A model generated the notes under the pieces. It had not been told where the DNA came from. It worked only from the letters and a program-made list of their open reading frames with translations, and did no database searches. From Mycobacterium intracellulare ATCC 13950 (GTDB lineage: Bacteria > Actinomycetota > Actinomycetes > Mycobacteriales > Mycobacteriaceae): a DNA stretch of 64,000 nucleotides. This document shows, piece by piece, positions 36,987-45,956 of this stretch. How positions within the stretch are numbered: position 1 is the stretch's first letter; every line of letters begins with the position of its first letter. A program made the position numbers and the translations under genes. The DNA lies in contig NC_016946.1 in the NCBI RefSeq assembly GCF_000277125.1, positions 1,674,001 to 1,738,000 of the forward strand, written 5' to 3'.

Positions 36987-38039
36987 ATGGACCGTTACGA
37001 ACTACGTAGGCTCGACTACAGCCTGACGTCGGATCATGAGGCGTTGCAGGCCGCGTACCGCGATTTCTTCAAGACGCATTGCCCGATCGAGACCGTGCGC
37101 GCCGCGGAGGAGACCGGCTTCGACAAGAACCTCTGGGAGCGGTTGTGCGCCATGGGCGCAACCACGATGGCCGTGCCGGAATCCGCGGGCGGAGACGGCG
37201 CGACGCTCGTCGACCTGACGCTCGTGGCCGAGGAGATCGGCCGGTCGCTGGCGCCGGTGCCGTGGATCGACCAGGTCTGCGCCGCGCGCCTGCTGGCCCG
37301 ACTCGGCGCGGCGGAACCCGATGTGGTCCAGGGCACGCGACTGGCCGCGTTCGATCCCCAGCACGACAGCGCCTCCGGGGCGCGGCTGCTGCCCACCGGG
37401 TCGATCGCCGACCAGATCGTCGTGCGCGACGGCGAGGACGTCGTCGCGCTGAGCTTCGGCACCCGCCCGGCGAAGGTGGACAACATCGGTCGGCTGCCGA
37501 TGGCCTGGGTGGATCCGGCCACCGCCGACACCCGAACCGTCCTGGCCAGCGGCCCTGGGGCGGCGGCGGAATATCAACGCGCGCTGGATGAGTGGCGGGT
37601 GCTGTCGGCGGCCGCGTTGGTGGGCTTGGTGGAAGAGACCATGACCATCGCCGCCGAGTTCGCCAAGACCCGCTACACGCTGGGCGTGCCGATCTCGACG
37701 CTGCAGGGCATCTCCCATCCACTGGCCAACATCGCCATCACCGTGCAGGGCGGCCGCAATCTGGCGCGGCGCGCGGCCTGGTTCCTCGACAACGAGCCCG
37801 ACGAACGCCCCGAGTTGGCGCCCTCGGCGTTCGTGTTCATGGCGGAAGAGGCGCCCAAGGCCGCGACCATGGCGGTGCATGTGCAAGGCGGTCTTGGTGT
37901 TTCGGCGGAGGCGGCCGCGACGGCCTATCTTGTGCGTGCCCGCGGCTGGGCACTGGCCGGCGGGGATCCCGGGGCCAGCGCGAAGTACATCGGCGAACTC
38001 GTCGCGGCGCGCGAAGGCAACTCGAGGAAGGGCGCATAG
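36987..38039 (+). CDS. Acyl-CoA dehydrogenase, small (beta-type) subunit
   Basis: The 350-residue protein has the acyl-CoA dehydrogenase fold (VPESAGGDGATLVD, then KTRYTLGVPISTLQG with the flavin-facing Arg, and HVQGGLGVSAEAAATAYL) but no EGT-type catalytic Glu near its end. In mycobacteria such proteins form alpha2-beta2 heterotetramers with a neighbouring acyl-CoA dehydrogenase, as in FadE28/FadE29 of cholesterol degradation. Its stop shares one base with the start of the next dehydrogenase gene (TAGTG), which fits such a partnership. Confidence 0.88.
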   Translation: MDRYELRRLDYSLTSDHEALQAAYRDFFKTHCPIETVRAAEETGFDKNLWERLCAMGATTMAVPESAGGDGATLVDLTLVAEEIGRSLAPVPWIDQVCAARLLARLGAAEPDVVQGTRLAAFDPQHDSASGARLLPTGSIADQIVVRDGEDVVALSFGTRPAKVDNIGRLPMAWVDPATADTRTVLASGPGAAAEYQRALDEWRVLSAAALVGLVEETMTIAAEFAKTRYTLGVPISTLQGISHPLANIAITVQGGRNLARRAAWFLDNEPDERPELAPSAFVFMAEEAPKAATMAVHVQGGLGVSAEAAATAYLVRARGWALAGGDPGASAKYIGELVAAREGNSRKGA

Positions 38040-39232
38040 TGGATTTCTCACGTGTCACGCTGTCCGACGACGATCGGCGTTTCCTCGACGAAGCACGCGA
38101 ATTCCTGCGCACCCATGTGACCGAGGACGTCAAGCGCCGGGACCGCGAGACCGGCGACAACTTCGACGAAGGGGTGCACCTGGCGCTGGGCGCCGCCGGA
38201 TACCTGGAACGCGAATGGAAGCCGGAAGCCGAAGGCGGCTTCAGCCGCGTGCATCGCCGCATCTGGGAACTCGAGAAGCGGCGCGCCCACGTGCCCTGGG
38301 TGACCTGGGGCACCACCGCCATGGTGGCGCGTTCGGTCGCGCGGTTCGGGTCGAGCGAATTGCGGGACGAGGTGCTGCCGGGCGTCTTCAGCGGGCACGT
38401 TCGGCTGTGCCTGGGCTACACCGAACCCGAGGGCGGATCCGACATCGCCACCTGTAAGACCCGCGCGGTGCGGGACGGGAACGGCTGGATTATCAATGGC
38501 TCCAAGATGTTTACCACCGGTGCCCACAACTGCCGGTACGTTTTCCTCATCACCAACACGGACCCGACTGCCCCCAAGCACAAGAGCCTTACCATGTTCC
38601 TGGTCCCGCTGGACTCCCCGGGCATCGAGATCCAGGGCATCCGCACCGTCGATGGCGATCGCACCAACATCGTCTACTACAGCGACGTGCGCGTCGACGA
38701 CAAGTACCGGCTGGGCGACGTGAACGCGGGCTGGACGGTGCTGCGCGAGCCGCTCAACGTCGAGCACGGCGCGGTGGCGGCCGCCCCCGACGGGCTACAG
38801 GACGTGTCGATCATGATGCATCAGGCCGGGTTCATGGCCGACGCGCTGGACAAGGCCGCGGGTAAGGTGTCAGAGCGGGATCCGAACGGGCGCAGGCTCA
38901 TTGACGATGCGGCGGTGGCGTACCGGTTGGGGCGCAGCGCCGCGCGCATGGAAGCGGCGCTCAGTGCGCCCAGCATTTTCGGCCGTGTCGCCCTCGCGCA
39001 GACGATGCGTGACATCTCCCCGGACCTGATGGACATCCTCGGCACGGCGTCCGCGCTGCCGATCGGCACCGACGGCGCGGCCGACGACGGCGCCGCGGAG
39101 TACGTGTTCAGGTTCGCGCCGCTGGTCGGGATCTACGGCGGCACCCTCGAGGTGTTCCGCAACATGATCGCGCAGTACGTGCTGGGCCTGGGCAAGCCGG
39201 CCTACGCGCCGGTCGCGCAGAAGGCTTCCTAG
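38039..39232 (+). CDS. Acyl-CoA dehydrogenase, large (alpha-type) subunit
   Basis: This 397-residue subunit has GYTEPEGGSDIATCKTRA in the middle domain and ends with IYGGTLEVFRNMIAQYVLG; the Glu of the more common YEGT motif is Gly here. Heteromeric mycobacterial enzymes are known to place the catalytic Glu elsewhere in one subunit. GTG 38039 overlaps the previous stop by one base. With its partner it would oxidise a bulky acyl-CoA made by the FadD19-like ligase in the same operon. It is the last gene before a convergent amidohydrolase, 12 bases away. Confidence 0.9.
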   Translation: MDFSRVTLSDDDRRFLDEAREFLRTHVTEDVKRRDRETGDNFDEGVHLALGAAGYLEREWKPEAEGGFSRVHRRIWELEKRRAHVPWVTWGTTAMVARSVARFGSSELRDEVLPGVFSGHVRLCLGYTEPEGGSDIATCKTRAVRDGNGWIINGSKMFTTGAHNCRYVFLITNTDPTAPKHKSLTMFLVPLDSPGIEIQGIRTVDGDRTNIVYYSDVRVDDKYRLGDVNAGWTVLREPLNVEHGAVAAAPDGLQDVSIMMHQAGFMADALDKAAGKVSERDPNGRRLIDDAAVAYRLGRSAARMEAALSAPSIFGRVALAQTMRDISPDLMDILGTASALPIGTDGAADDGAAEYVFRFAPLVGIYGGTLEVFRNMIAQYVLGLGKPAYAPVAQKAS

Positions 39233-39244
39233 CGCTCGGCGGGC

Positions 39245-40486
39245 TTAACCTGTGCCGGCGAGGGCGGGCGGGTTGACGGCGTCCGGGTCGGGGTTGGCGA
39301 TCGGCAGGCCCATGAACCGGCGCGCGTTGTCGCCCATGAAGTCATAGGTGCGCCGCTCGTCCATGTTGTCGGCGTATTTCCAGAAGCCCTTGGGTTCGGC
39401 GAGGCCTTCGGGGTGCGGGTAGTCGGAGCCGAACAGCACTCGGTCCCATCCCACCGTGTCGACGACGTCGGCCACGCAACCCTCCCAGAACGGGCTCACC
39501 CAGATGTTGCGGCGGAACACGTCGTGGGGATGCTCCGGGAAGTTCTGTGGCATCTTCTTGTATAGGTCTTCAAAGTCGTTGAACAACGGGAAGATCCACG
39601 AACTGCCGTTCTCGACGCTGGCGATGCGCAGCTTCGGGAACCGGGTCAGGGTCCCGTGGCAGATCAGGCTGGTGATCATGTCGGCAATTTCGCGGTGCCC
39701 CAGCACCATCCAGCGAAATGCGCTCATGGCCATGAAATTCTGGGTGTGGGGCGGTTCCCACGTGCCGACGTAATCGTCCAGCGGAGGGTAGCTGGCATGC
39801 AGCACGATCGGCAGGCCCGCGGCCTCGACATCGCGCCAGAACGGGTCGAATTCGGGCAGCGCCGGCGACCGCCAGCCGTGGACGCCGTTCACGGGACCCG
39901 GTTTGATCAGCGCGGCGCGGACGCCGTTGGCCAGAAGGTAGTCCAGTTCGCGCTGCGCGGCGTCGACCTCGGACAAGTTGATGATGGGTGTGGAGAAGAC
40001 GCGGTCGGCGTAGTTGTAGGTCCAGTGTTCGGCCATCCACTGGTTCAACGCGTGGATGATCGCCAGTGTGAGCTCGGGGTCGTCGGCCGAGGAGTGCTCG
40101 ACCAGGCTGGCCAGCGTGGGGTAGTTCAGCGCCTCGACGACACCCTGGCGGTCGAGTTCGGCCACCCGATCGACCGGGTTACGGGTCGCGGCCGGCGCCG
40201 CGATGGCCGGTCCCTGCATCTCGCGCAACGTGAGGCCCTCGGTGTTTTCCCCGGCGAAGAACTTCTCGTGCGCGCCGGGGGCCGCGACGCGTTCGAACGT
40301 CGGGTTGGGGATGAAGTCACTGACCTTGTTGTTGATCACGATGCGGGTTTGCCGCCCGATCTGGGCGAATTGGACGGCCCGCGAATACCTTTCCGGAAGG
40401 TATTTCGTCAGCGCTTCGGGCGTTTCGTACATGTGCTGGTCGGCGTCGAAGATCGGCGCTCCGGTGAATTGGGTGGATTGAGCCAC
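39245..40486 (-). CDS. Amidohydrolase-family metal-dependent hydrolase/decarboxylase
   Basis: The 413-residue protein has DADQHMYETPE at 14-24, IVLHASYPP, and VLFGSDYPHPEGLAEP, the metal and active-site motifs of amidohydrolase-2 proteins. The first motif is D-x-D-x-H like the paralogue at 33307, rather than D-x-H-x-H. GTG 40486, with AAAGGG upstream, is preferred as start over longer frames. It is the last gene of the minus-strand operon 44369-39245, after the P450, CoA-transferase and thiolase-like genes. Confidence 0.86.
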   Translation of the reverse strand: MAQSTQFTGAPIFDADQHMYETPEALTKYLPERYSRAVQFAQIGRQTRIVINNKVSDFIPNPTFERVAAPGAHEKFFAGENTEGLTLREMQGPAIAAPAATRNPVDRVAELDRQGVVEALNYPTLASLVEHSSADDPELTLAIIHALNQWMAEHWTYNYADRVFSTPIINLSEVDAAQRELDYLLANGVRAALIKPGPVNGVHGWRSPALPEFDPFWRDVEAAGLPIVLHASYPPLDDYVGTWEPPHTQNFMAMSAFRWMVLGHREIADMITSLICHGTLTRFPKLRIASVENGSSWIFPLFNDFEDLYKKMPQNFPEHPHDVFRRNIWVSPFWEGCVADVVDTVGWDRVLFGSDYPHPEGLAEPKGFWKYADNMDERRTYDFMGDNARRFMGLPIANPDPDAVNPPALAGTG

Positions 40487-40569
40487 GGGGATGGGTGCCC
40501 TTTCTTGCGTGAGCAGATGCAAAAGCACGGAACGCAAAGGCGTGTCGGGTGCTTTGGTGTCTGCTCGCG

Positions 40570-41715
40570 CTAGGTGGTCAGGATGGTGGCCGCGGCGGTA
40601 CCGGGCGCACCGTAGAGCTGAGCGAATCCGACGCGTGGTTCACCGGCCACCTGAAGATCGCCGGCTTCGCCGCGGAGTTGGCGCACCAGCTCGTGAATTT
40701 GCCGCAGGCCCGACGCCCCGATCGGTTCGCCGTTGGCGATCAGCCCGCCGTCGGTGTTGACCGGCATCGAGCCGGTGATCTCGGTGGCGCCGTCGGCCAG
40801 CAGCTTCTCCTGCTCGCCGTCGGCGCAGAAACCGCATTCGGCCATGTGGATGATCTCGGCGCCGGCGTCAGTGTCCTGCAGCTGAATGACGTCGACGTCT
40901 TCCGGTGCGACACCGGCCTTTTCGAACGCGGCCTTCGCGGCATACACGGTCGGCGCCACGTCCTCGTCGACCGGGGCGAAGGTGGTGTTCACCTCGTAGG
41001 CGCCGTAGCGACGGGTGCGTACCTCGACCGCCCGCACGAAGATCGGCTTGGCGGTGTAGCGGTGCGCGATGTCGGCGCGGCACATGACCACGGCGGCGGC
41101 GCCCTCGTCGGGCGCACAGAACATGTACTGGGTGAGCGGGTAATTCAGCATCGTCGAGTTGAGGATCTCGTCTTCGGGAATCGGTTTGCGCCGAAACGCG
41201 TTCGGGTTCCGCGCGCCGTTGCGGAAGTTCTTGGCTGCCACCTTGGCCAGCGTCTGCTGGGAGATGCCGTGCTCGTGCAGGTAGCGGTTGGCTTTCATGC
41301 CGAAGAACTGGGTGGTGAGGTACTGGCCGTTCTCGGCGTACCAGCGCGGCATCCCGACCAGGGCCGGGTCCTCGGTGAACGCGCCGCGCGGATGCTTGTC
41401 CAGGCCGATGGCGATTCCGATGTCGTAGTCGCCCAACCGGATTCCGTCGGCGCAGGCCTTGGCGGCGCTGGCAGCAGTCGCGCAGGCGTTGAACACGTTG
41501 GTGAAGGGGATGCCCGAGAGCCCGACCATGCCGACGATGGCATCGGGGTTGGCGACGGTCCAGCTGCCCCCGGTGGCGGCCTGGATGTCCTTCCACTGCA
41601 CGCCCGCGTCGTCGACCGCGAGCCGAATCGCGTCGACGCCCATCTCCATCGCGGACTTGCCCTCGAAGCGACCGAAGGGGTGCAGGCCCACGCCGATGAT
41701 CGCGACGTCATTCAT
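40570..41715 (-). CDS. Thiolase-superfamily lipid-transfer protein (Ltp-like)
   Basis: The 381-residue protein has the thiolase-type Cys in VFNACATAASAAKA (about 77) and the late motif NGEPIGASGLRQIHEL seen in nonspecific lipid-transfer/SCP-x thiolases and Ltp aldolases. It may act as a thiolase or as a retro-aldolase on side chains; Ltp2-like aldolases need a DUF35 partner, which I do not see here. The start is ATG 41715, which is also the last MIRU ATG; the GAGGAG in the MIRU serves as its ribosome site. Confidence 0.87.
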   Translation of the reverse strand: MNDVAIIGVGLHPFGRFEGKSAMEMGVDAIRLAVDDAGVQWKDIQAATGGSWTVANPDAIVGMVGLSGIPFTNVFNACATAASAAKACADGIRLGDYDIGIAIGLDKHPRGAFTEDPALVGMPRWYAENGQYLTTQFFGMKANRYLHEHGISQQTLAKVAAKNFRNGARNPNAFRRKPIPEDEILNSTMLNYPLTQYMFCAPDEGAAAVVMCRADIAHRYTAKPIFVRAVEVRTRRYGAYEVNTTFAPVDEDVAPTVYAAKAAFEKAGVAPEDVDVIQLQDTDAGAEIIHMAECGFCADGEQEKLLADGATEITGSMPVNTDGGLIANGEPIGASGLRQIHELVRQLRGEAGDLQVAGEPRVGFAQLYGAPGTAAATILTT

Positions 41716-41927
41716 TTGCGCCACTCCTCCTCATCACTCCGTTCTGCATCGTCGTCGGCGCGATTCATGCGCGCCACTCCTCCTCATCACTTCGTTATGC
41801 ATCGTCGTCGGCGCGATTCATGTGCGCCACTCCTCCTCATCACTTCGTTATGCATCGTCGTCGGCGCGATTCATGTGCGCCACTCCTCCTCATCACTCCG
41901 TTCTGCATCGTCGTCGGCGCGATTCAT
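41712..41927 (-). other. Chain of repeat-encoded mini-ORFs linking CoA-transferase to thiolase-like gene
   Basis: The ATG at 41927 overlaps the CoA-transferase stop by ATGA. Mini-ORF 1 (41871-41927) reads [18 protein letters not shown] and its stop overlaps the next ATG. In units 2 and 3 a GAA-to-TAA change truncates the product to MNRADDDA. Mini-ORF 4 (41712-41768) is again full length, and its stop overlaps the ATG of the thiolase-like gene. Thus ribosomes could be handed on except for two internal breaks, where the strong GAGGAGGAG may reinitiate. Peptide function is unknown. Confidence 0.5.
41716..41927 (-). repeat. MIRU tandem array 2 (four 53-bp units)
   Basis: Read on the minus strand, units begin at 41927, 41874, 41821 and 41768, exactly 53 bases apart, and the next ATG (41715) is the start of the thiolase-like gene. 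The sequence is ATGAATCGCGCCGACGACGA followed by TGCAGAACGGAG and a GATGAGGAGGAGTGGCGC tail. Units 1 and 4 share GCAGAACGGAGT; units 2 and 3 have GCATAACGAAGT. It is the same repeat family as array 1 but with different small indels. It is located inside an operon, between a CoA-transferase and its downstream neighbour. Confidence 0.94.
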
Positions 41928-43150
41928 GCGATGGCTCCTGAATCTTTGAGTTCGGCGATGCGGTCCCAGTCCATCCCGAGTTCCATCAGGACGATTTCGG
42001 TGTGCTCGGATGCTTGCGGGGCCCGGGTGGTGACGAGCGGTTCGTGGTTGAACTGCACCGGCCCGCGGACGACCTTGAACGGTGCACCGCCATCGTTGGA
42101 CTCGACTTCGACGATCATGTCGTTGGCGATGGCTTGCTCGTCGTCGGCCAGATCGAGGAGGCTCTGGAACGGCGCCCACTGGCCTTTCATCGTTTTCAGG
42201 TGCTGTCGCCAGTAGTCGAAGGGCTTGCCGGCGAAGGCCTTTGCGATCAGCTCGGCGGCAGCGTCGGCGTTTTGGATCAACGGCAGCACGTCGCAGAAGC
42301 GGGGATCGTCGGCCGCCTCGGGGATGCCGAGGTGCTCGAAGGTGTCGCGAATGTAGCCCGTCGGGCTGACGATGCACAGGTTGATCGTGCCGCCATCGGA
42401 GGTTAAGTAATTGCCCAGGAAGGGATTCACCGATGCGGCCGCGGATCCGGGCATCGGGGTGCGCATGACCTCGCCGGTTTCCATGCCCTGCGTCACGCTC
42501 GCGCCCGCCGCCCACCACGCCGTGCTCAGCAACGACACGTCCAGCTCGAGCGCTTCGCCGGTCCGCTCGCGGTGCAGCAGCGCGGCCGAGATGCCACCGG
42601 CGATGAACATGCCGCCAATGGAGTCCCCGAACGCGGGAATGCCCTGTCCCAGTGCACCGCCCAACTCCTCGGGGGTCAGCGCGTACCCCACCCCGCTGCG
42701 CGTCCAGAACGCCGTCCCGTCATAGCCCCCGACGTCACGCTCGGCGCCCTTGTCGCCGTAGGCCGAGCCGCGCGCATACACGATGTTCGGGTTCACCGCG
42801 CGGATGTGCTCCACGTCGAACTTGTGCTTCTGCCGCTGCGCGGGCATGTAGTTGGTCAGGAACACATCGGCGGACTTGGCCAGTTCGTAGATCACTTCCT
42901 GACCGCCCGGCGTGGAGACGTCGATCCCGACGCTGCGCTTGCCCCGATTGGGATGCTCTATCAGCGGATGCCGGTCGGGATTGAGCTGGAAGCCACCCAT
43001 GTTGACGAAGCCACGCTGAGTATCGCCGCGCGCCGGATGCTCGACCTTAATGACGTCGGCACCCCAGTCGGCGAGGATCGCGCCGGCGGCGGGGACGAAC
43101 GTGAACTGCGCAACCTCGAGGACCCGAAAGCCCTGCATTACCTTGACCAT
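41924..43150 (-). CDS. Class III (CaiB/BaiF family) CoA-transferase
   Basis: The 408-residue protein has the N-terminal [19 protein letters not shown], the substrate/CoA region [17 protein letters not shown] and an aspartate in PAFGDSIGG at about 175, where the family nucleophile sits. ATG 43150 is the start (MVKVMQGF). It could move CoA onto the acid intermediate or epimerise an alpha-methyl acyl-CoA like the racemases of this family. It lies between the P450 and the MIRU array; its stop overlaps the first repeat ATG. Confidence 0.9.
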   Translation of the reverse strand: MVKVMQGFRVLEVAQFTFVPAAGAILADWGADVIKVEHPARGDTQRGFVNMGGFQLNPDRHPLIEHPNRGKRSVGIDVSTPGGQEVIYELAKSADVFLTNYMPAQRQKHKFDVEHIRAVNPNIVYARGSAYGDKGAERDVGGYDGTAFWTRSGVGYALTPEELGGALGQGIPAFGDSIGGMFIAGGISAALLHRERTGEALELDVSLLSTAWWAAGASVTQGMETGEVMRTPMPGSAAASVNPFLGNYLTSDGGTINLCIVSPTGYIRDTFEHLGIPEAADDPRFCDVLPLIQNADAAAELIAKAFAGKPFDYWRQHLKTMKGQWAPFQSLLDLADDEQAIANDMIVEVESNDGGAPFKVVRGPVQFNHEPLVTTRAPQASEHTEIVLMELGMDWDRIAELKDSGAIA

Positions 43151-43160
43151 TCCCGGGACC

Positions 43161-44369
43161 CTACTTCGCGTCGAACGTAACCGGAAGCGCGGTCGGCGAA
43201 CGGAACGGCTGACCGTGGACATGCGGATCGTCATCGGTGAGCAGCTTGATGTTGGTCACCCGATCCAGCAGGCATTCGAGCGCGACCCGGGTCTCCATGC
43301 GCGCGAGGTGCAGACCCAAGCAGGTGTGCTCCCCGGCGGCGAACGAGATGTGCGGCACGTGCGCACGGAAGATGTCGAACTCTTCCGGGCGCTCCCAGCG
43401 GTGTCCGTCGCGATTCGCCGAGCCGATGCAGAGGTCGACCACCGAGCGGGCCGGGATCGTGACCCCTTCCAGTTCGGTGTCTTCGGAGGTGAACCGCTGC
43501 GCCGTGGTCAACGGCGTCTCGAAGCGCAGGCCCTCCTCGATCGCCGGTGCGATCAGGGTGCGATCGGCCTGCACCGCGGCGAGCTGCTCGGGGTGGGTGA
43601 GCAACAGGAACAGCAGGTTGCCCGAGGACCGATAGGTGGTTTCCAGCCCGGCGGGCAGCAGCAGGCGCAGGAACGAGTAGATGGCTTCGTCGCTGAGCTT
43701 TTCGCCGTCGATCTCGGCGGTGACCAGGTCGCCGATGATGTCCTCGGTCGGCTCGGCCCTGCGCGCTTCGATCTGCTCGAGGAAGTAGTCCTTCAACGCC
43801 GCCGACGCTTCGAAGGCGCGTTCGTATTTGACGGCGTAGCTGATCAGTTCGACCGCGCGTCGGTGAAACATGGGCAGGTCGTCTGCCGGCAGACCCAACA
43901 GGGTGGCGATGACCCGGGTGGGAAACTCGAAGGTGAATTGGCGGACCAGATCGGCCCGGCCGGAGTCGATGAACTCGTCGATGAGGGCGTTGCAGATCGG
44001 CCGGACGACGGTGGGTTCCCAGCGGGCCAGGGCCTTGGACTTGAACGCCGCGGACACCAGGTTGCGGTGGTCGCGGTGTTTTTTGCCCTCCATCGCCAGG
44101 ATGGTCGGCCCCATGAACAGGCCGATGGTGGTGTCGTACATCGCCGAACTGAACACCCGGCCGTCACGAAACGCCTTGTTCACCGCGTCGAAGGACACCG
44201 CCGCGAAGGACCGCTTGGGTCGCAGCGACTCGGGGGTCTTGGAGTAGTCCATGACGGTGCCGTGGAAAACGCCGCCCTCGCTGCGCTTCCGCGCGAAGTA
44301 GGGGTACGGGTCGCGCAGGTAGTCGCCCGGCTTGTCGCCGGTGACGGCATCCTGAAGCTGACTTTCCAC
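43161..44369 (-). CDS. Cytochrome P450
   Basis: The 402-residue haem enzyme has the I-helix [10 protein letters not shown] (about 250), ExxR in EEGLRFE, and the Cys-ligand loop [10 protein letters not shown] with Cys at about 350. It would hydroxylate a hydrophobic substrate with electrons from a ferredoxin, but no ferredoxin or reductase gene lies next to it. GTG 44369 with GGAGAG upstream is preferred over GTG 44393. It is the first gene of the 44369-39245 operon and has the perfect 19-bp palindrome 29 bases upstream. Confidence 0.93.
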   Translation of the reverse strand: MESQLQDAVTGDKPGDYLRDPYPYFARKRSEGGVFHGTVMDYSKTPESLRPKRSFAAVSFDAVNKAFRDGRVFSSAMYDTTIGLFMGPTILAMEGKKHRDHRNLVSAAFKSKALARWEPTVVRPICNALIDEFIDSGRADLVRQFTFEFPTRVIATLLGLPADDLPMFHRRAVELISYAVKYERAFEASAALKDYFLEQIEARRAEPTEDIIGDLVTAEIDGEKLSDEAIYSFLRLLLPAGLETTYRSSGNLLFLLLTHPEQLAAVQADRTLIAPAIEEGLRFETPLTTAQRFTSEDTELEGVTIPARSVVDLCIGSANRDGHRWERPEEFDIFRAHVPHISFAAGEHTCLGLHLARMETRVALECLLDRVTNIKLLTDDDPHVHGQPFRSPTALPVTFDAK

Positions 44370-44398
44370 GGCTGCTCTCCGGCTCGGGTACACGGTCG

Positions 44399-44417
44399 TA
44401 CTGTAAAGATTACAGTA
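44399..44417. promoter_or_regulatory. Candidate operator (19-bp palindrome family), site 4, perfect copy
   Basis: TACTGTAA-AGA-TTACAGTA is a perfect inverted repeat with eight-base arms. It lies between a divergent P450 (start 44369) and an aldehyde dehydrogenase (start 44460) and so could control both operons. It contains TACTGT and TACAGT, each fitting the TANNNT pattern of mycobacterial -10 boxes, so a bound repressor would cover both promoters. Confidence 0.75.
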
Positions 44418-44459
44418 GACTATATCGACGCGGCTACGGCTGCCGTAAGCTGTGCAGCC

Positions 44460-45956
44460 ATGGGTTCAGTTGGCCAACAGGTTGACGGTCCGGCGGGGCG
44501 GCGGCAAGCCGATTTACGGGCGATGCTGGACCGGCAACGGCGCTCCTTTGTGGCCGAGGGGCCGCCCACCGCCGCGGTCCGGCGCAACCGTATCGATCGG
44601 CTGATGGCGCTGCTGCTGGACAACAGCGACGCGTTCATCGATGCCATGGCCGCCGACTACGGCACCCGGTCCAAGGCGGCCTCGTTGTTCACCGAGATCA
44701 TCGGGATCACTTCTGTGGTCGAGCACACCAGATCCCATGTGGCGCAATGGATGCGTCCGGCCAAACTGATGCCCGCCGCGCGGCTGTGTGGCCTGCGGGC
44801 CGAAGTCGAGCCCACCCCGCTCGGCGTCGTCGGCGTGATCGGTCCGTGGAATTTCCCGGTCAACCTCGTGGTGCTGCCCGCGTCGGCGGCGTTCGCCGCC
44901 GGCAACCGGGTGATGATCAAGATGTCGGAGATCACCGCGCATACCGCGGATCTGATGGCGGCGACCGCGCCCAAGTACTTCGACCCGGCCGAGCTCGACG
45001 TGGTCACCGGTGGCGCCGACGTCGCGGCCGCCTTCGCGGCGTTGCCGTTCGATCATCTGTTCTTCACCGGCTCGCCGTCGGTGGGTGCGTTGGTCCAACG
45101 CGCGGCCGCCCAGAACCTCGTTCCGGTGACCCTGGAACTGGGCGGCAAGAACCCGGTGGTGGTTGCGCCGGGCGCCGACATTGCGCGATCGGCGGCGCGC
45201 ATCGCGCGGGCCCGGATGGTCAACGGCGGACAGGTATGCGTCTGCCCCGATTACGTCATGGTGCCCGACGACCACCTCGACAGCTTCGTCGACACCGCCC
45301 GCGAAACGTTGCGCGGGATGTTCCCGACGGTGATCGCCAACGCCGACTACTGCTCCAGCGTCAACCAGGCCAATTTCGACCGAGTGGTACGACTGATCGA
45401 CGACGCGCGGGCACACGGCGCCCGCGTGGAAACGATTGGCCCGGAGGGCGAGTCGCTGCCCGACCGCGCCAGCCGCAAAATTGCGCCCACCATTGTCCGC
45501 GGCATCGACGACCGGATGCGGATCGCCGACGAAGAGGTCTTCGGCCCGGTGCTGACCGTCATGGGCTACTCCCGTCTGAACGAGGCGATCGACTACATCA
45601 ACGGGCGGCCGGCGCCGCTGGTGGCGTACTGGTACGGTCCCGACGACGAGAATTTCCGCAGCTTTGTCCGCAACACCCGCAGCGGCGGCGTCGCCCGCAA
45701 CGACTTTGCGGCGCAGATGATCCCGTCCGCGGCGCCGTTCGGGGGAGTGGGGCGCAGCGGGATGGGCGCCTATCACGGCAAGGCCGGGTTCGACACCTTC
45801 AGCCACTACCGCACCGTGGTCGGCAATGACCTGCCGTTCAGCATCACCGGAACCGCGGCGCCGCCGTTCGGCAGTTCGTTGCGGTTCTACGCCAACACCG
45901 CCCTGCGAATCGCGCGGGTCCGCACGCACCGCCGCCTCAAGAAAGTTGCGAAATGA
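44460..45956 (+). CDS. Aldehyde dehydrogenase
   Basis: The 498-residue enzyme has the catalytic Cys in GGQVCVCP (about 260) and general base Glu in LELGGKNPV (about 226), and the N-terminal IGPWNFPVNL nucleotide-binding region. Its length and motifs resemble coniferyl-aldehyde-type (class 3-like) dehydrogenases. It would oxidise an aldehyde, perhaps one produced by repeated P450 hydroxylation, to the acid needed for CoA activation. The following P450 starts at an ATG overlapping the stop (ATGA). Confidence 0.93.
   Translation: MGSVGQQVDGPAGRRQADLRAMLDRQRRSFVAEGPPTAAVRRNRIDRLMALLLDNSDAFIDAMAADYGTRSKAASLFTEIIGITSVVEHTRSHVAQWMRPAKLMPAARLCGLRAEVEPTPLGVVGVIGPWNFPVNLVVLPASAAFAAGNRVMIKMSEITAHTADLMAATAPKYFDPAELDVVTGGADVAAAFAALPFDHLFFTGSPSVGALVQRAAAQNLVPVTLELGGKNPVVVAPGADIARSAARIARARMVNGGQVCVCPDYVMVPDDHLDSFVDTARETLRGMFPTVIANADYCSSVNQANFDRVVRLIDDARAHGARVETIGPEGESLPDRASRKIAPTIVRGIDDRMRIADEEVFGPVLTVMGYSRLNEAIDYINGRPAPLVAYWYGPDDENFRSFVRNTRSGGVARNDFAAQMIPSAAPFGGVGRSGMGAYHGKAGFDTFSHYRTVVGNDLPFSITGTAAPPFGSSLRFYANTALRIARVRTHRRLKKVAK

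Noticed and set aside
40549..41949. Long plus-strand frame opposite the Ltp-like thiolase, extending into MIRU array 2
   Set aside because: It is antisense to a clear thiolase-superfamily gene and its end consists of repeat-derived peptides. No independent domain is evident.
43050..44459. Upstream extension of the aldehyde dehydrogenase frame
   Set aside because: This part is antisense to the P450 gene and is not protein-like. The true start is ATG 44460.
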